Part shown: positions 54,325 through 63,338 of the stretch, one piece after another
Layout of the letters: each line of letters opens with the position of its first letter
How positions within the stretch are numbered: position 1 is the stretch's first letter
Assembly: GCA_946182825.1 (NCBI GenBank)
Contig: CAMGZH010000014.1
Span: forward strand, 1-64,000
From: an uncultured Lachnospiraceae bacterium
Lineage (GTDB): Bacteria > Bacillota > Clostridia > Lachnospirales > Lachnospiraceae
Reading direction: 5' to 3'
DNA length: 64,000 nt
Notes under the pieces: model-generated
Told to the model about the DNA's origin: nothing
What the model saw: only the letters and a program-made list of their open reading frames with translations
Database searches by the model: none
Position numbers and translations under genes: made by a program

Positions 54325-55350
54325 TTAAACCTTCTTTCCTTCTAACTTTGCGGCCTTTACCAGTGCCTTCTCCTGCTTTTTCCTCTGCTTCTTGGCTGCA
54401 TAGGACTCATCCTCTGCGTCTGCATTCCGGAAGATGTACTTAAAGAACAGCTTCTGAAGGATCGTGCAGGCAAAGATGATCAGCAGCAGAACCACCGCCA
54501 TGGCAGATGCAAGTCCAACCTTCTGGCTGGTATGTGCGATCTTATTCATGATTACAAAATAGGTTCCGGTTCCATTCGCACCGCTTGTGATTACGAATGG
54601 CTGCTCAAATGCTGAAAGTGATCCTGTAATGGAAAGGATGACATTCAACGTAACGATGGTCTTGATGGATGGAAGGATGATGTACCGGAAAATCTGGAAT
54701 TTATTGGCACCGTCCAACTCTGCTGCCTCATACATTCCTGCATCCACCGACATGATCGCTCCCACGAAAAGTACCATGGCCTGTCCCAGATATCTCCATA
54801 CGGAGGTTCCTACCAGCGCCCAGTTATTCACAGCCTGATCCTTCAACCAATAGGGAAGATTGGCCGGATCAAAACCGCACCAGGTCAGCACGGTATCAAA
54901 TACAAAACCACGGGTATAGAAAAACTTAAAAATAAAACCGATTGCGATTCCGTTGATCAGGTAGGGGAAGAACATCAAACCTTTGAACAGATTTCCTCCC
55001 TTAACCTTAAAGCTCAAAATCGTTGCCAGATAAAGGGCAAGGAACAACTGAAGGATAGCTCCCACCATATAGTAGATGGAAAGCTTCAATGCTCCGAAGC
55101 AGTCTTTTCTGCGAAATACGTCCAGATAATTCTGCCAACCCACGAAAACACGTCGATCCACCGGAGTGGTGTATTTCATTTTGTAAAAAGAAAACTTCAC
55201 CATTTCCGCGAATGGGAAGTATGTAAAAATCAAGAGCAAAGCCAATGGAATGATCATAAACCCTACTATCGTAAAGAACTGCTGTCCCTTACGAGACTTC
55301 GCCCAGGCGATCATGCCCTTCTCCTGTCTCATCTGTGTCTCCTCTCTCAT
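54325..55350 (-). CDS. Mannooligosaccharide ABC permease, MalF type
   Basis: A 341-residue permease with six spans, the EAA loop (YEAAELDGANKFQIFRYIILPSIK), and a charged cytoplasmic tail (YAAKKQRKKQEKALVKAAKLEGKK). Two possible ATGs, 55350 and 55332, both have a binding site; the first is used. The track's extra 13 codons run into the intercistronic hairpin and are excluded. Partner of the binding protein upstream and the MalG-type permease downstream. Confidence 0.9.
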   Translation of the reverse strand: MREETQMRQEKGMIAWAKSRKGQQFFTIVGFMIIPLALLLIFTYFPFAEMVKFSFYKMKYTTPVDRRVFVGWQNYLDVFRRKDCFGALKLSIYYMVGAILQLFLALYLATILSFKVKGGNLFKGLMFFPYLINGIAIGFIFKFFYTRGFVFDTVLTWCGFDPANLPYWLKDQAVNNWALVGTSVWRYLGQAMVLFVGAIMSVDAGMYEAAELDGANKFQIFRYIILPSIKTIVTLNVILSITGSLSAFEQPFVITSGANGTGTYFVIMNKIAHTSQKVGLASAMAVVLLLIIFACTILQKLFFKYIFRNADAEDESYAAKKQRKKQEKALVKAAKLEGKKV

Positions 55351-55372
55351 TTTATCCTCCCTTGGATCAGAT

Positions 55373-55405
55373 CTCCCGGGGGGCGGCAAAGCCGCCCGGG
55401 AGGAA
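55373..55405 (-). other. Intercistronic stem-loop between binding-protein and permease genes
   Basis: CTCCCGGGCGGC-TTT-GCCGCC...CCGGGAG on the minus strand, very GC-rich and without a U-run. It sits at the same place as the hairpin after mglB and likely favours the binding protein in the mRNA. Confidence 0.65.
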
Positions 55406-55430
55406 ATATGTAATAACTCAAATCTGCGTT

Positions 55431-56816
55431 TTACTTAACTTCAACGCCTTCTGTTTCCTGTGCAGAGGACCATGCCTCGTTCCATTCCTTCATAATATCA
55501 TCAAAGCTCTTGTCACCATTTGCTGCATGCTCGATGATGGCCTGGATCTTATCATTACCACCTGCATTGATGTTCAGCTCAGAATCGGAATTCAGGTTGT
55601 TTAAAAGATCTTCTTCACCTTCAACGGCCGGATCATCCTGAAGAAGCTCAACACCGGAAAAGTCAAGCTTTGTATCTGTTGTAGATGCATCGATTGGAAG
55701 TCCATCCTCGTTGTAAGAGAAACCTGACTTCTCTGTCATCCACTTTACAAATACCATGGCAGCTGCCTTTTCATCATCGCTGGCATTTACATTGATACCA
55801 AAGCTGTAGTCTGCACCACAGAGTGCGTACTGCTTGCCGTCAACTGTGATTGGAAACGGCATGTATCCGATATCATCGGAATTCTTTCCTGCTGCCTCCA
55901 TCTGAGGGTATGCCCAGGAGCCTAATGCCATGCAGCCGATCTCACCGTTGTTCAACTTTGTCTTGCTGCCTTCCCAGTCTGTTGTGGTGTAGTCATCCTC
56001 AATGAGCTTTTGTGCTGTTGCATCATAGAGGATCTTATATACGCTGTATGGATGGGTTCCGTCACCGTAATCCTTGAACGGATCCTTGGCATGAAGGAAT
56101 TCCTGGTTCATATACTTGGTACTGCCGGTTGCATTGATTCCGATGTATGCATCCCATGCACCCATGGTCCAGCCGGCTGCATAGTTTGTGTAAAGAGGAA
56201 TTGCCTTTGTCTTCTCCTTGATCGCCTTTAATGCATTGATGAACTCTTCCGGTGTCTTTGGCACCTCTTTGATTCCTGCCTGCTCAAAGACTTTCTTGTT
56301 GTAGACAATACCCTGTGTGGTTGCTGTGGAAGGTACACCGTAGACCTCTCCGTCATACATCCAGGTATTTGCGTAGTTGATCTCCTTCTGCATGGTGTCA
56401 ATATCGCCGTAGCTGATAAAGTAGTTGGAGAGATCAGCCTTGTCCACTGCAGGGATCATCATAATGGTCTCGTAGTCTCCGGACTGAAGATGGGTCAGAG
56501 CATCATCTGCATAGTTGGTATCCGTTGTGATATCCACCTTGATGTTCGGATACATCTTGTTAAAATCTGCAAGATACTGCTTCCAGTTCTTTCCGCCGTA
56601 ATCATCGCTGTCCATATCGGTTCTGTGATTGAACATGGTGATGTTTGCCTTAAGATCGGTGTAATCCTTTCCAAGTTCAATGTTGGCATAGCTAAGATCC
56701 TTTGTATCAGATCCCTTTGTAGATCCGCTCTTCTTTCCGCTGGATGATCCACAAGCAGTTACCCCAAACGCCATAACAGCTGCCAAAAGAGCTGCGAGGA
56801 CTCTTCTTTTCTTCAT
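55431..56816 (-). CDS. Mannooligosaccharide-binding lipoprotein (solute-binding protein of ABC importer)
   Basis: A 461-residue lipoprotein, first gene of the long mannan operon. The signal peptide ends at Cys22 in VTACGSS and is followed by a Ser/Gly/Lys linker. The fold is that of the MalE-type (cluster D/B) family: ITMFNHRTDM, FNKMYPNIKVDI, GVPSTATTQGIVYNKKVFEQAG, MALGSWAYPQM. In R. intestinalis the equivalent protein binds mannooligosaccharides; ligand specificity here is inferred from the locus. It has a repressible promoter with an operator palindrome. Confidence 0.88.
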   Translation of the reverse strand: MKKRRVLAALLAAVMAFGVTACGSSSGKKSGSTKGSDTKDLSYANIELGKDYTDLKANITMFNHRTDMDSDDYGGKNWKQYLADFNKMYPNIKVDITTDTNYADDALTHLQSGDYETIMMIPAVDKADLSNYFISYGDIDTMQKEINYANTWMYDGEVYGVPSTATTQGIVYNKKVFEQAGIKEVPKTPEEFINALKAIKEKTKAIPLYTNYAAGWTMGAWDAYIGINATGSTKYMNQEFLHAKDPFKDYGDGTHPYSVYKILYDATAQKLIEDDYTTTDWEGSKTKLNNGEIGCMALGSWAYPQMEAAGKNSDDIGYMPFPITVDGKQYALCGADYSFGINVNASDDEKAAAMVFVKWMTEKSGFSYNEDGLPIDASTTDTKLDFSGVELLQDDPAVEGEEDLLNNLNSDSELNINAGGNDKIQAIIEHAANGDKSFDDIMKEWNEAWSSAQETEGVEVK

Positions 56817-56905
56817 AGTGTCATTTCCTCCTTAAATTTTTTACTTCTCCTCTCGGATACCTGCTAATCGTTCGACGCGTCTTACTTACTTTTTAGCTTA
56901 AACCG

Positions 56906-56934
56906 AGTATATTAGTTAATCACATGCTTAACAA
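56906..56934 (-). promoter_or_regulatory. Promoter of the mannan transporter operon
   Basis: TTGTTA and TATACT are 17 bp apart on the minus strand, about 90 bp before the binding-protein start. The -35 lies in the operator palindrome. Confidence 0.65.
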
Positions 56935-56942
56935 GCTTGTTA
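56929..56942. promoter_or_regulatory. LacI-type operator in front of the mannan operon
   Basis: TAACAAGCTTGTTA is a perfect 14-bp palindrome with a central GC, the usual form of LacI-family operators. It covers the -35 box, so a bound repressor would block polymerase. The lacI gene lies immediately upstream. Confidence 0.65.
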
Positions 56943-57085
56943 GCTATTTAGCCACTACTTGCACAAATATCTTTACCTGTTTTTGTGGAACTTTTATAAG
57001 AAAACAGCAGACCACCCGGATCTGCTGTTGAATATTGACTATTCTTTTCCGTTCTCCGCCCCCCCGCTTACCTTGGGGCTTCTGA

Positions 57086-58105
57086 CTACTTCAGTTCCCG
57101 TACCGTTTCCCGCTGGATCAGGTGTCCCACAACGATCACCGTTCCTTTTCTGTAATATTCCCGGTTGATCTTATGAATCAGATTATGGACGGCCTTTCTG
57201 GCCATCTCCTTGGTATCCACCTCGTAGGAGGTAAAACGTACATCGGTAATGGATGGGTAAGGAAGGTTATCATATCCGGCAATGGAAACATCTCCGGGAC
57301 AACTGTAGCCATGCTCAGAAAGCTTGCGTTCAAGATAGCTTGCAGCCAGATCACAGTTGCATACAAAGGCCGTGGGCATTTCCCTGGGCAGGGTAAAATA
57401 TTTCCCCGCATCCATCATGCCAGTGACCTTGTCCCGGTCCGGAATGACCCACTCATCCCGGACCGTAACACCGTGCTCCATCATGGATTTTAAATAGCCA
57501 AGATAACGATCGGTGATGGAACCGGTTGTCAACACGGTTCCCACATAGGCAATATCCCGGTGTCCCATGGAAAAAAGATAATTGGTCAGCTGATAGGCTC
57601 CGTAAAAGCTGTCAGAGATCACACAGTCCCTCTTGTTGCTGGAATGGGCAAAATCGACATAGACATAGGGAATATTACTGTTCGCATCCAGATAATCCAG
57701 GTATTCCTCTGCCAGACAGCCCAGTACCAGATACCCATCCACCTTATCCTTCTCCAGAAGTCTCGGAAGCACAAAGCCCTCCTCCATCTCCGGCGAAATG
57801 ATCTCCATGGTGGCAAAGCACTCCTTCTTGGCCGCTTCGTTTGTCATCAGCATCTGCAGATTTCCGTAAAAAGAATTGAACTGATCAAAAAATCTGCTTG
57901 CCATCAATATTCCAAGATTGTAGCTTAGGCTGCTTCTCTGGGATCGGTCCGTCTGGGATTTATATCCCATCTCCCGCGCAAGACGTATGATCTCCTCCCG
58001 CTTCTCCTCCGAAACGCCCTTCTGACCGGACAGCGCCTTGGATACGGTTACTGTGCTGACCTGTGCTTTTTCAGCAATATCCTTCATTCGAACTATATTT
58101 GCCAT
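57086..58105 (-). CDS. LacI-family transcriptional regulator of the mannan locus
   Basis: A 339-residue repressor. The helix-turn-helix and hinge region is MKDIAEKAQVSTVTVSKALSGQKGVSEE; the rest is a periplasmic-binding-type effector domain (YVYVDFAHSSNKRDCVISDSFYGAY; VSIAGYDNLPYPSITDV). It lies between the GH26-esterase unit and the transporter operon, and operator-like sites are found before both the operon and itself. The effector is probably a mannooligosaccharide (inference). The start MANIVRMKD follows AGGAG by 5 bases; the GTG used by the track is upstream of that site. Confidence 0.9.
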   Translation of the reverse strand: MANIVRMKDIAEKAQVSTVTVSKALSGQKGVSEEKREEIIRLAREMGYKSQTDRSQRSSLSYNLGILMASRFFDQFNSFYGNLQMLMTNEAAKKECFATMEIISPEMEEGFVLPRLLEKDKVDGYLVLGCLAEEYLDYLDANSNIPYVYVDFAHSSNKRDCVISDSFYGAYQLTNYLFSMGHRDIAYVGTVLTTGSITDRYLGYLKSMMEHGVTVRDEWVIPDRDKVTGMMDAGKYFTLPREMPTAFVCNCDLAASYLERKLSEHGYSCPGDVSIAGYDNLPYPSITDVRFTSYEVDTKEMARKAVHNLIHKINREYYRKGTVIVVGHLIQRETVRELK

Positions 58106-58148
58106 AGGATCTCCTATCACCTGCCTTCCAACAGGCAGACTAACAAAA

Positions 58149-58191
58149 AGAGGTTTATAATTAACTAACGTTTAGCTAATTATAAACCTCT
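58149..58191. promoter_or_regulatory. Inverted repeat: terminator of the esterase transcript with operator-like loop
   Basis: A perfect 15-bp inverted repeat (AGAGGTTTATAATTA and complement) flanks TTAACTAACGTTTAGCTAA, which has a LacI-like AACGTT centre at 58167-58172. U-runs follow on both strands (CTCTTTTTG and CTCTTTTTTTG), so it can end the GH26-esterase transcript. It also lies over the -10 and first bases of the lacI promoter. Confidence 0.6.
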
Positions 58192-58207
58192 TTTTTTGAT
58201 TTTACAA
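58179..58207 (-). promoter_or_regulatory. Promoter of lacI, overlapping the esterase stop codon
   Basis: TTGTAA and a perfect TATAAT are 17 bp apart on the minus strand. The -35 contains the esterase stop codon and the -10 is inside the inverted repeat arm, so the operator-like centre follows immediately; autoregulation is likely. Confidence 0.55.
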
Positions 58208-59284
58208 GATAGGTTCTATTTCCTTCAGGATCTTTTCTGCCGCCTTTTTATGGGATGGGCTTCCGGGATGAAGCCGACTTCCCAGTTCTTTTTCCTCTGT
58301 GTTCTCCAACTCGATCACAGCAAAACGGCTGCCTCCGTCTTCCTCTTCTTCCCTTATCCGCTCAACGGAGGAACGGATCTGGGGCATCAGAGGATCTCCG
58401 ATCATTCCATAACACCAGAAGATATGAGCCTTGGGATGCATCCTGCCCAACTCCTTCATAAAGTCGTAGACTCGCCCTGCAAAGTTTTCTCTCAGCTTCT
58501 CTCCCTGCTCCGGTAACAGATTGGAGTCATTGGTTCCCAGATTGATCAGAATCACATCCGGATGCTCCTTGATCTTATACTTTTTCTTCAGGATGGGCTG
58601 ATAACTGCTCCACTCCACGCCTGCATCATAACTTTGATCCTCTTCGCCCCGAAGAACGCCGGCAAGCTTTTGATAATATGGCGGAAGGGCATTCTTTTGA
58701 TCGCCGTCATAGGACTGGAAGGCTCCCCAGCCACTCTGGGAAAGGACACACAGATCTGCGTGCAACGCCTTTGCCACCTGATATTCATAGGTCTTCGTAG
58801 CAGAGAAGCAGTGGGAGACCCAGTCCATCAGATCGTGGTCGCCACACAGACCTTCCCCGGATGTAATACTGTCTCCGATCACCTCCAGCAAAAGGTTTTC
58901 CTCTTCCACCGGTGAGTTATCCACAAAGCTTCCGTCTGTTTCCACGGACAAAAAATCGATCCTGCTGACCGTATCCTCCGGCATGGCCTGTGTATCCCGA
59001 AGGATCCGTACATGCTTGACCACCCCGGGATCCATTCCACGGAAAATGCAGACCCTCTGCTCTCCTTTGTCCAGCATCCTCCGCTGGATCAGCGCTCCGT
59101 CGATCTCAATGTCCAGCCAGAGATCATAGATCTCATAGCTTGCTCTAAGCTCCAGCCAGAGCTGGGAGGCCCTTACATCGAATGCAATGCCGGATGCCGT
59201 CCAAAAACAGCTGATGGCCTCTTCACGCATACCGCAGCGGCCCAGTACCTTAAGTCCTTCAATTTCGCTTACCTTCTGCTTCAT
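58202..59284 (-). CDS. SGNH acetylesterase, CE2-like
   Basis: A 360-residue protein with an N-terminal beta-sandwich (about 10-120) followed by an SGNH hydrolase domain. The nucleophile is Ser139 in VIGDSITSGEG; INLGTNDSN gives the Asn block, and the catalytic His is in PSHKKAAEKIL near the end. This jelly-roll-first order is typical of carbohydrate esterase family 2. There is no signal peptide, so it should act on imported acetylated mannooligosaccharides, complementing the CE17-like enzyme. It follows the GH26 gene by 10 bp. Confidence 0.84.
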   Translation of the reverse strand: MKQKVSEIEGLKVLGRCGMREEAISCFWTASGIAFDVRASQLWLELRASYEIYDLWLDIEIDGALIQRRMLDKGEQRVCIFRGMDPGVVKHVRILRDTQAMPEDTVSRIDFLSVETDGSFVDNSPVEEENLLLEVIGDSITSGEGLCGDHDLMDWVSHCFSATKTYEYQVAKALHADLCVLSQSGWGAFQSYDGDQKNALPPYYQKLAGVLRGEEDQSYDAGVEWSSYQPILKKKYKIKEHPDVILINLGTNDSNLLPEQGEKLRENFAGRVYDFMKELGRMHPKAHIFWCYGMIGDPLMPQIRSSVERIREEEEDGGSRFAVIELENTEEKELGSRLHPGSPSHKKAAEKILKEIEPIL

Positions 59285-59294
59285 TGCAACTCCC

Positions 59295-62138
59295 TTACTG
59301 CGTAAAACTTACCTCTTTGGCGTCTGTTGTAACTGCTGTGATATTATCATAGCACAAAACGCCGCTTACCCGTCCGTCCTTTACCGCGGAGGAATCCTTA
59401 ATGGCATTCACCCAGAGTCCCAGAGAGGTAACCTGCTTACAGTCCTCTGTCAGACCGCCCTTTGGATGCCCGCTGGTATCTCGCTTGCAAAATTCCCGGA
59501 ACGGGATCACAACATGGATCTTCTTACCGCCCAATGTTTGATATTTCTCAAATTCATTGAGGTATACCTCATAGACTGTCTGGTTCGCCGTGATCTGGAT
59601 CACCGTCTTCTGATTCTTACCATCCGGAATCATGTCAAAACTCAATGCATTGGCGCCGGACCAGTCAACATCCTTATTGATGGTGGCACCTGCCCATCCG
59701 GTATCCTTCTCATCATAGGCAAACTTCAGATAACAGCTGTCCGTAAAGTCATCCTTTTTCTCCAGTGACAGCTTAAGTGAACAGTCGGTATCCTTATTCA
59801 CCGTCCATGCCGATGTCAGTCTCGTATCGATTCCGTAGTAATGTTCAAAATCGTCCACCAGATTCGGATCCGCCACCGGTTCCTTTTCGTTAAAGATCAC
59901 TTCGATCGTCTGCTGCACTTTTTTGTCAACCTTCAACGTTATGCTTCCGACTCCTTTTCCAAGAAGGGCAAGCTTTTCTTTTTTCAGGGACGCCCCATAG
60001 TACGCTCCCTTCTTTTCCATCGGCAGTGTTACCGTCTTCTTGCCTACTGCAAGTTCCAGGGTCACCCGTTCCTTACCGTCGCCACCCACAACATCTGCCT
60101 TTATGATCACGGGCTTTGTGATCCGCGTATCCGCTATAGGGGAAAGCAGGTAGGCACTGGCGCCCTTTACCGCAGCCTCCGCCTTGTCACTGCCAACCGC
60201 AAGATTAGCGATCGCCTGCTTCTGATCACTTGCAAACAGACTTCTCGGATCATTATAAAACTTCAAAAAATCATCCAGGAACTCATGTCCCCGCAGGCTG
60301 CCATCCTTGTTCTTCTGATCCACATAGGGGCTGTAATATCCGTCTGTTTTTGCAAAATTCGCCCACAGAAGGAAGTAACTTGCGGATGAATCGGAGACGA
60401 TCTGCATCACCTTACGATACCAGTCCTTTGACGGGTTGTCCTTCTTCAAGAGTGCCGTCTGGTTCTCCCCCGGTTGCGTATCATTGGACACGCCGGTCTC
60501 TGTCAAGGCAAACAGCTTGTTATGCTTCTTTGCAAAACGGTCCGCAAGCTTTACCTGCTTGGTTAAGCTGTTCAGCCAATCCTGATCGTGGGTCCTGTCA
60601 TACATATCAAAGCCCACCATATCCACATAGGCATCTCCCGGATACCTCTGCTCAAACTCAGCCACCGTGGCAGGCTCGCTTCCCGGACTGTAGACATAGA
60701 GCATGTTATGCACCTTTTTCGTATCCTTCAGATAACTTACCGTATAACGATAAATGTTTTTATAGGTCTCTTCATCACAGAAGGCCGCACCCCACCAGAA
60801 CCAGCTTCCGGTATTCTCATGGAACGGGCGGAACAGGATGCTTCCGTCCACCTGTTTTGCATAATCCGCAATCATATCCAGGTATGCTGTATATTGCTTG
60901 TTGCAGCTGCCTCCCGGAAGAATGTTGTTCGCCGGATCCTTTGTGGTGGATCCAACCGTATAGCCGTTAAAAATATATTTGGTGTAGGACTTGTCTCCCT
61001 TCTTATACTTCGGATTCTTCTTCACCTGTGCAAAGTTCGGCATATGGGCGGAAAGGGTTACAATGGAGCCGTTTTTGATTGCTTCATTACTGATTTTCGC
61101 TGCTGCTTTAACGTTCCCTGCTCCGTTCTCCTTGATCTTATCCTTATGGGTCTTATTGTAACGAGCGGCAGAATACTCATCTCCCACCAGAGACAGTCCA
61201 TCGATTCCGAAGACTCCGGCATAGGAACCTGTCACATCCTTGGTATCGGAGCTTGTCAGCGCAGGGGAACCTGCCTTGTCAAAGTAATCGTTCTGATGTC
61301 CATAGATCACATCCTCGGATTCTCCTACACTGCGAAGGTAGGCATAGGTGTTTCTTGTTGCCTGATCCGCCTTCTCATCCACCAGACGCATCTGCTTCTG
61401 GTAGGAGATCTCCTTCTTCTTTCCGTCCTTTGTCTGAAAACTGATTTTTGTCTGATTGGCACTGATTTTCTGTGTTGATGCCTTTTTTCTAACAACCGTA
61501 GATGTCACAGTCACTTCCTTTTCAACTTTCTGTCCAATCGTAAGATTGTCCAGCCAAATTGCTCCCTTGTAATCGGTATTCTGTCCCACCAGCTGAATAG
61601 CGAACTTTTTCACCTTTCCACTCTCTGTTCCGAGGCTGTCAAAGGTGAAGGATACCGTCGTCTTCTTGCGTCCGTCTCCCAGATCCACTGCCTGCGCCAT
61701 ATCCGCAAGCCCGAAGGCCCCCAGACCCTCATCCGTGTACAGCTTGACACCGATGGCTCCTGTTGTCATATTCTTCTCATCATAGATCAGGTCCACTCTC
61801 GCCTGATTGGAACCGGTCAGGTTCATCCCGTCCTTGTTTTCATATACTGCCGTCGTCTGGGACCAGCCACTGGAAGAATTTTTGGAAAAATCGACGTTCA
61901 TCCGGAGTTCTCCGTTTTCTGCCTCGATTGTTGTGGTCTTGCCACTGTCATAGTCCCACTCCCAACCGGCACCATAGTACCAGCCGTCGATTCCCTGGTT
62001 GAAATCAAAGGACTTGCAGACCCGCTCGTCACTCTTCTTGACCTTGGCAAAAGCCGGTAAACTGCTTCCTGTTGCAGATAACCCCATGCTCACTGCCATT
62101 GCAGTAGCCATAACCTGCATCATCTTTCTTCTTTTCAT
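59295..62138 (-). CDS. Secreted GH26 endo-beta-1,4-mannanase with mannan-binding modules
   Basis: A 947-residue extracellular enzyme with a signal peptide (1-31, ending ATGSSLPAFA). Residues 40-210 look like a CBM27-type module, 255-650 are the GH26 catalytic barrel, 660-750 a linker domain of Ig type, and 760-945 a CBM23-like module. The acid/base is Glu441 in LFRPFHENTGSWFWWG and the nucleophile Glu547 in ALTETGV. No sortase motif, SLH domain or lipobox was seen, so how it stays on the cell is unclear. The R. intestinalis mannanase also combines GH26 with CBM27 and CBM23. It leads a two-gene unit with the CE2-like esterase. Confidence 0.92.
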   Translation of the reverse strand: MKRRKMMQVMATAMAVSMGLSATGSSLPAFAKVKKSDERVCKSFDFNQGIDGWYYGAGWEWDYDSGKTTTIEAENGELRMNVDFSKNSSSGWSQTTAVYENKDGMNLTGSNQARVDLIYDEKNMTTGAIGVKLYTDEGLGAFGLADMAQAVDLGDGRKKTTVSFTFDSLGTESGKVKKFAIQLVGQNTDYKGAIWLDNLTIGQKVEKEVTVTSTVVRKKASTQKISANQTKISFQTKDGKKKEISYQKQMRLVDEKADQATRNTYAYLRSVGESEDVIYGHQNDYFDKAGSPALTSSDTKDVTGSYAGVFGIDGLSLVGDEYSAARYNKTHKDKIKENGAGNVKAAAKISNEAIKNGSIVTLSAHMPNFAQVKKNPKYKKGDKSYTKYIFNGYTVGSTTKDPANNILPGGSCNKQYTAYLDMIADYAKQVDGSILFRPFHENTGSWFWWGAAFCDEETYKNIYRYTVSYLKDTKKVHNMLYVYSPGSEPATVAEFEQRYPGDAYVDMVGFDMYDRTHDQDWLNSLTKQVKLADRFAKKHNKLFALTETGVSNDTQPGENQTALLKKDNPSKDWYRKVMQIVSDSSASYFLLWANFAKTDGYYSPYVDQKNKDGSLRGHEFLDDFLKFYNDPRSLFASDQKQAIANLAVGSDKAEAAVKGASAYLLSPIADTRITKPVIIKADVVGGDGKERVTLELAVGKKTVTLPMEKKGAYYGASLKKEKLALLGKGVGSITLKVDKKVQQTIEVIFNEKEPVADPNLVDDFEHYYGIDTRLTSAWTVNKDTDCSLKLSLEKKDDFTDSCYLKFAYDEKDTGWAGATINKDVDWSGANALSFDMIPDGKNQKTVIQITANQTVYEVYLNEFEKYQTLGGKKIHVVIPFREFCKRDTSGHPKGGLTEDCKQVTSLGLWVNAIKDSSAVKDGRVSGVLCYDNITAVTTDAKEVSFTQ

Positions 62139-62179
62139 TTTTTCCCCTTTCTTGAAGAGACGTGTTTTGTTACGTTGCT

Positions 62180-62208
62180 ACTGTATGCTTTTCACGGAGG
62201 CAGTTCAA
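62180..62208 (-). promoter_or_regulatory. Possible promoter of the GH26-esterase unit
   Basis: TTGAAC and TACAGT with 17 bp spacing on the minus strand, about 40 bp before the ATG. The adjoining plus-strand GTTAGCCAATTA resembles bases next to the two operator sites (GTTAGCTATTTA at 56939, GTTTAGCTAATTA at 58170), a possible common regulator element. Confidence 0.35.
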
Positions 62209-62272
62209 TTCAGTTAGCCAATTAATCGGCCAGGCAAACTCTTCGCTTCGCTTAGAGGAAGGGGGCTTATCC

Positions 62273-62309
62273 GACTGAGATAAACGCTCCGCGAGGATGC
62301 GATCTTTGC
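62273..62309 (+). repeat. Dispersed intergenic repeat, copy 2
   Basis: GACTGAGATAAACGCTCCGC followed by GAGGATGCG matches 27 of 29 bases of copy 1 at 24071-24111 (other strand), and then both continue with ATCTT(T)GC after a 5-base gap. The only in-frame ATG of the DUF1266 gene is inside this copy. Confidence 0.55.
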
Positions 62310-63315
62310 TCCTCTTTCTGCAGATTATATCCTTTGCGACATTTTTTATCTTTCTTTTTGTCTTTCTTCGCCTTGACGCTTTTGAAAGCATTGCCAGCGG
62401 AAATTACCGTCTTGGATTTACCATTGCCTATTTCCTGATGACATTATCACTGGAAAAGCTTCTGCTGGTACTGACAGGAAAGTTAAAGGACCACTATTTC
62501 TTCTCAGACATGAAACCTTACAATGCCGTTATAGCCGGTGCAAAACTGCAAAGTAGCAAAAGCAGAACCTACACCCTTACTCCTTTGGTTGCAACATCAC
62601 CTCCCTTTATGCCGATCTGGAAAACGGAGATAAGTACACCTTAGGCGGACATCCCATTGCAGAAGATGACAGCAGTGCCATTTCCGATGCCAAGAACTTC
62701 CTTCGGGATACCTGGAATATCGACGCCAGAAATAGCAGCAAACATGCCACAGGCGCAACGGATGTCATTGACAGCCTCATCCGATACGGAGCCAATTCCT
62801 CCTATCGTCTTTTTGTCCAAAAGCACCCTGAAATCAAGGTTGCCGCAAAGGAAGTCCTCCACCGTTACGGCAAAGACTTCTCCGTAAAAGACGTTATAGT
62901 GGATCGGGTAGAGGATTATAAAGCCTTCCGGCATACCACCTTTCATTCGGATGAAGCCCGCTACCTTGGCGCAACTTACGCCTATGCCCGGCATGGAAGC
63001 AACGCCCTTGCCGCCTATGACTTTATACGTCTGTACCGGATCGCCGGAATCTGCAACCGGGTCGGTTTTATCTCTGACCGGGAATGCCTGACGCTCTGCT
63101 ATAACATGGCACAGGTTTTGCAAAAGAACTACACAAGCTTTGAAGATATCCATGAAATGTATTGTTACGGAGAGATGTTTCGATTAAAAAAAGACACCCC
63201 AAAAAACCGCTCACAGATCCAAAGGGATGTTACCTCCATCAAGCATTTGGAAAAAAACGGAGACTACACCTTTATGAATCTGGACTTTGACCAGAAACTC
63301 AACAAACACCACTAA
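62297..63315 (+). pseudogene. Membrane-anchored DUF1266 protein gene, frameshifted
   Basis: Two ORFs in different frames make one protein. Frame A (62297 onward) has two hydrophobic spans and runs to about SKSRTYTLT. Frame B (from about 62575 to 63315) carries SFGCNITSLYADLENGDKYTLGG, WNIDARN and AYDFIRLYRIAGICNRVGFISDREC..., the DUF1266 pattern, and ends in LNKHH. A single-base shift near 62570-62585 joins them; frame B has a TAG at 62554 just before. No slippery heptamer is visible, so it is a decayed gene or a sequencing error. The function of DUF1266 is unknown. The minus-strand ORFs of the track here are shadows. Confidence 0.65.
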
Positions 63316-63338
63316 ATCCAAAGAGCTCCTCGCACAGC

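Noticed and set aside
62641-63153. Minus-strand ORF of 170 codons
   Set aside because: It mirrors the DUF1266 coding sequence, whose plus-strand protein has family-like motifs; the minus ORF has none.
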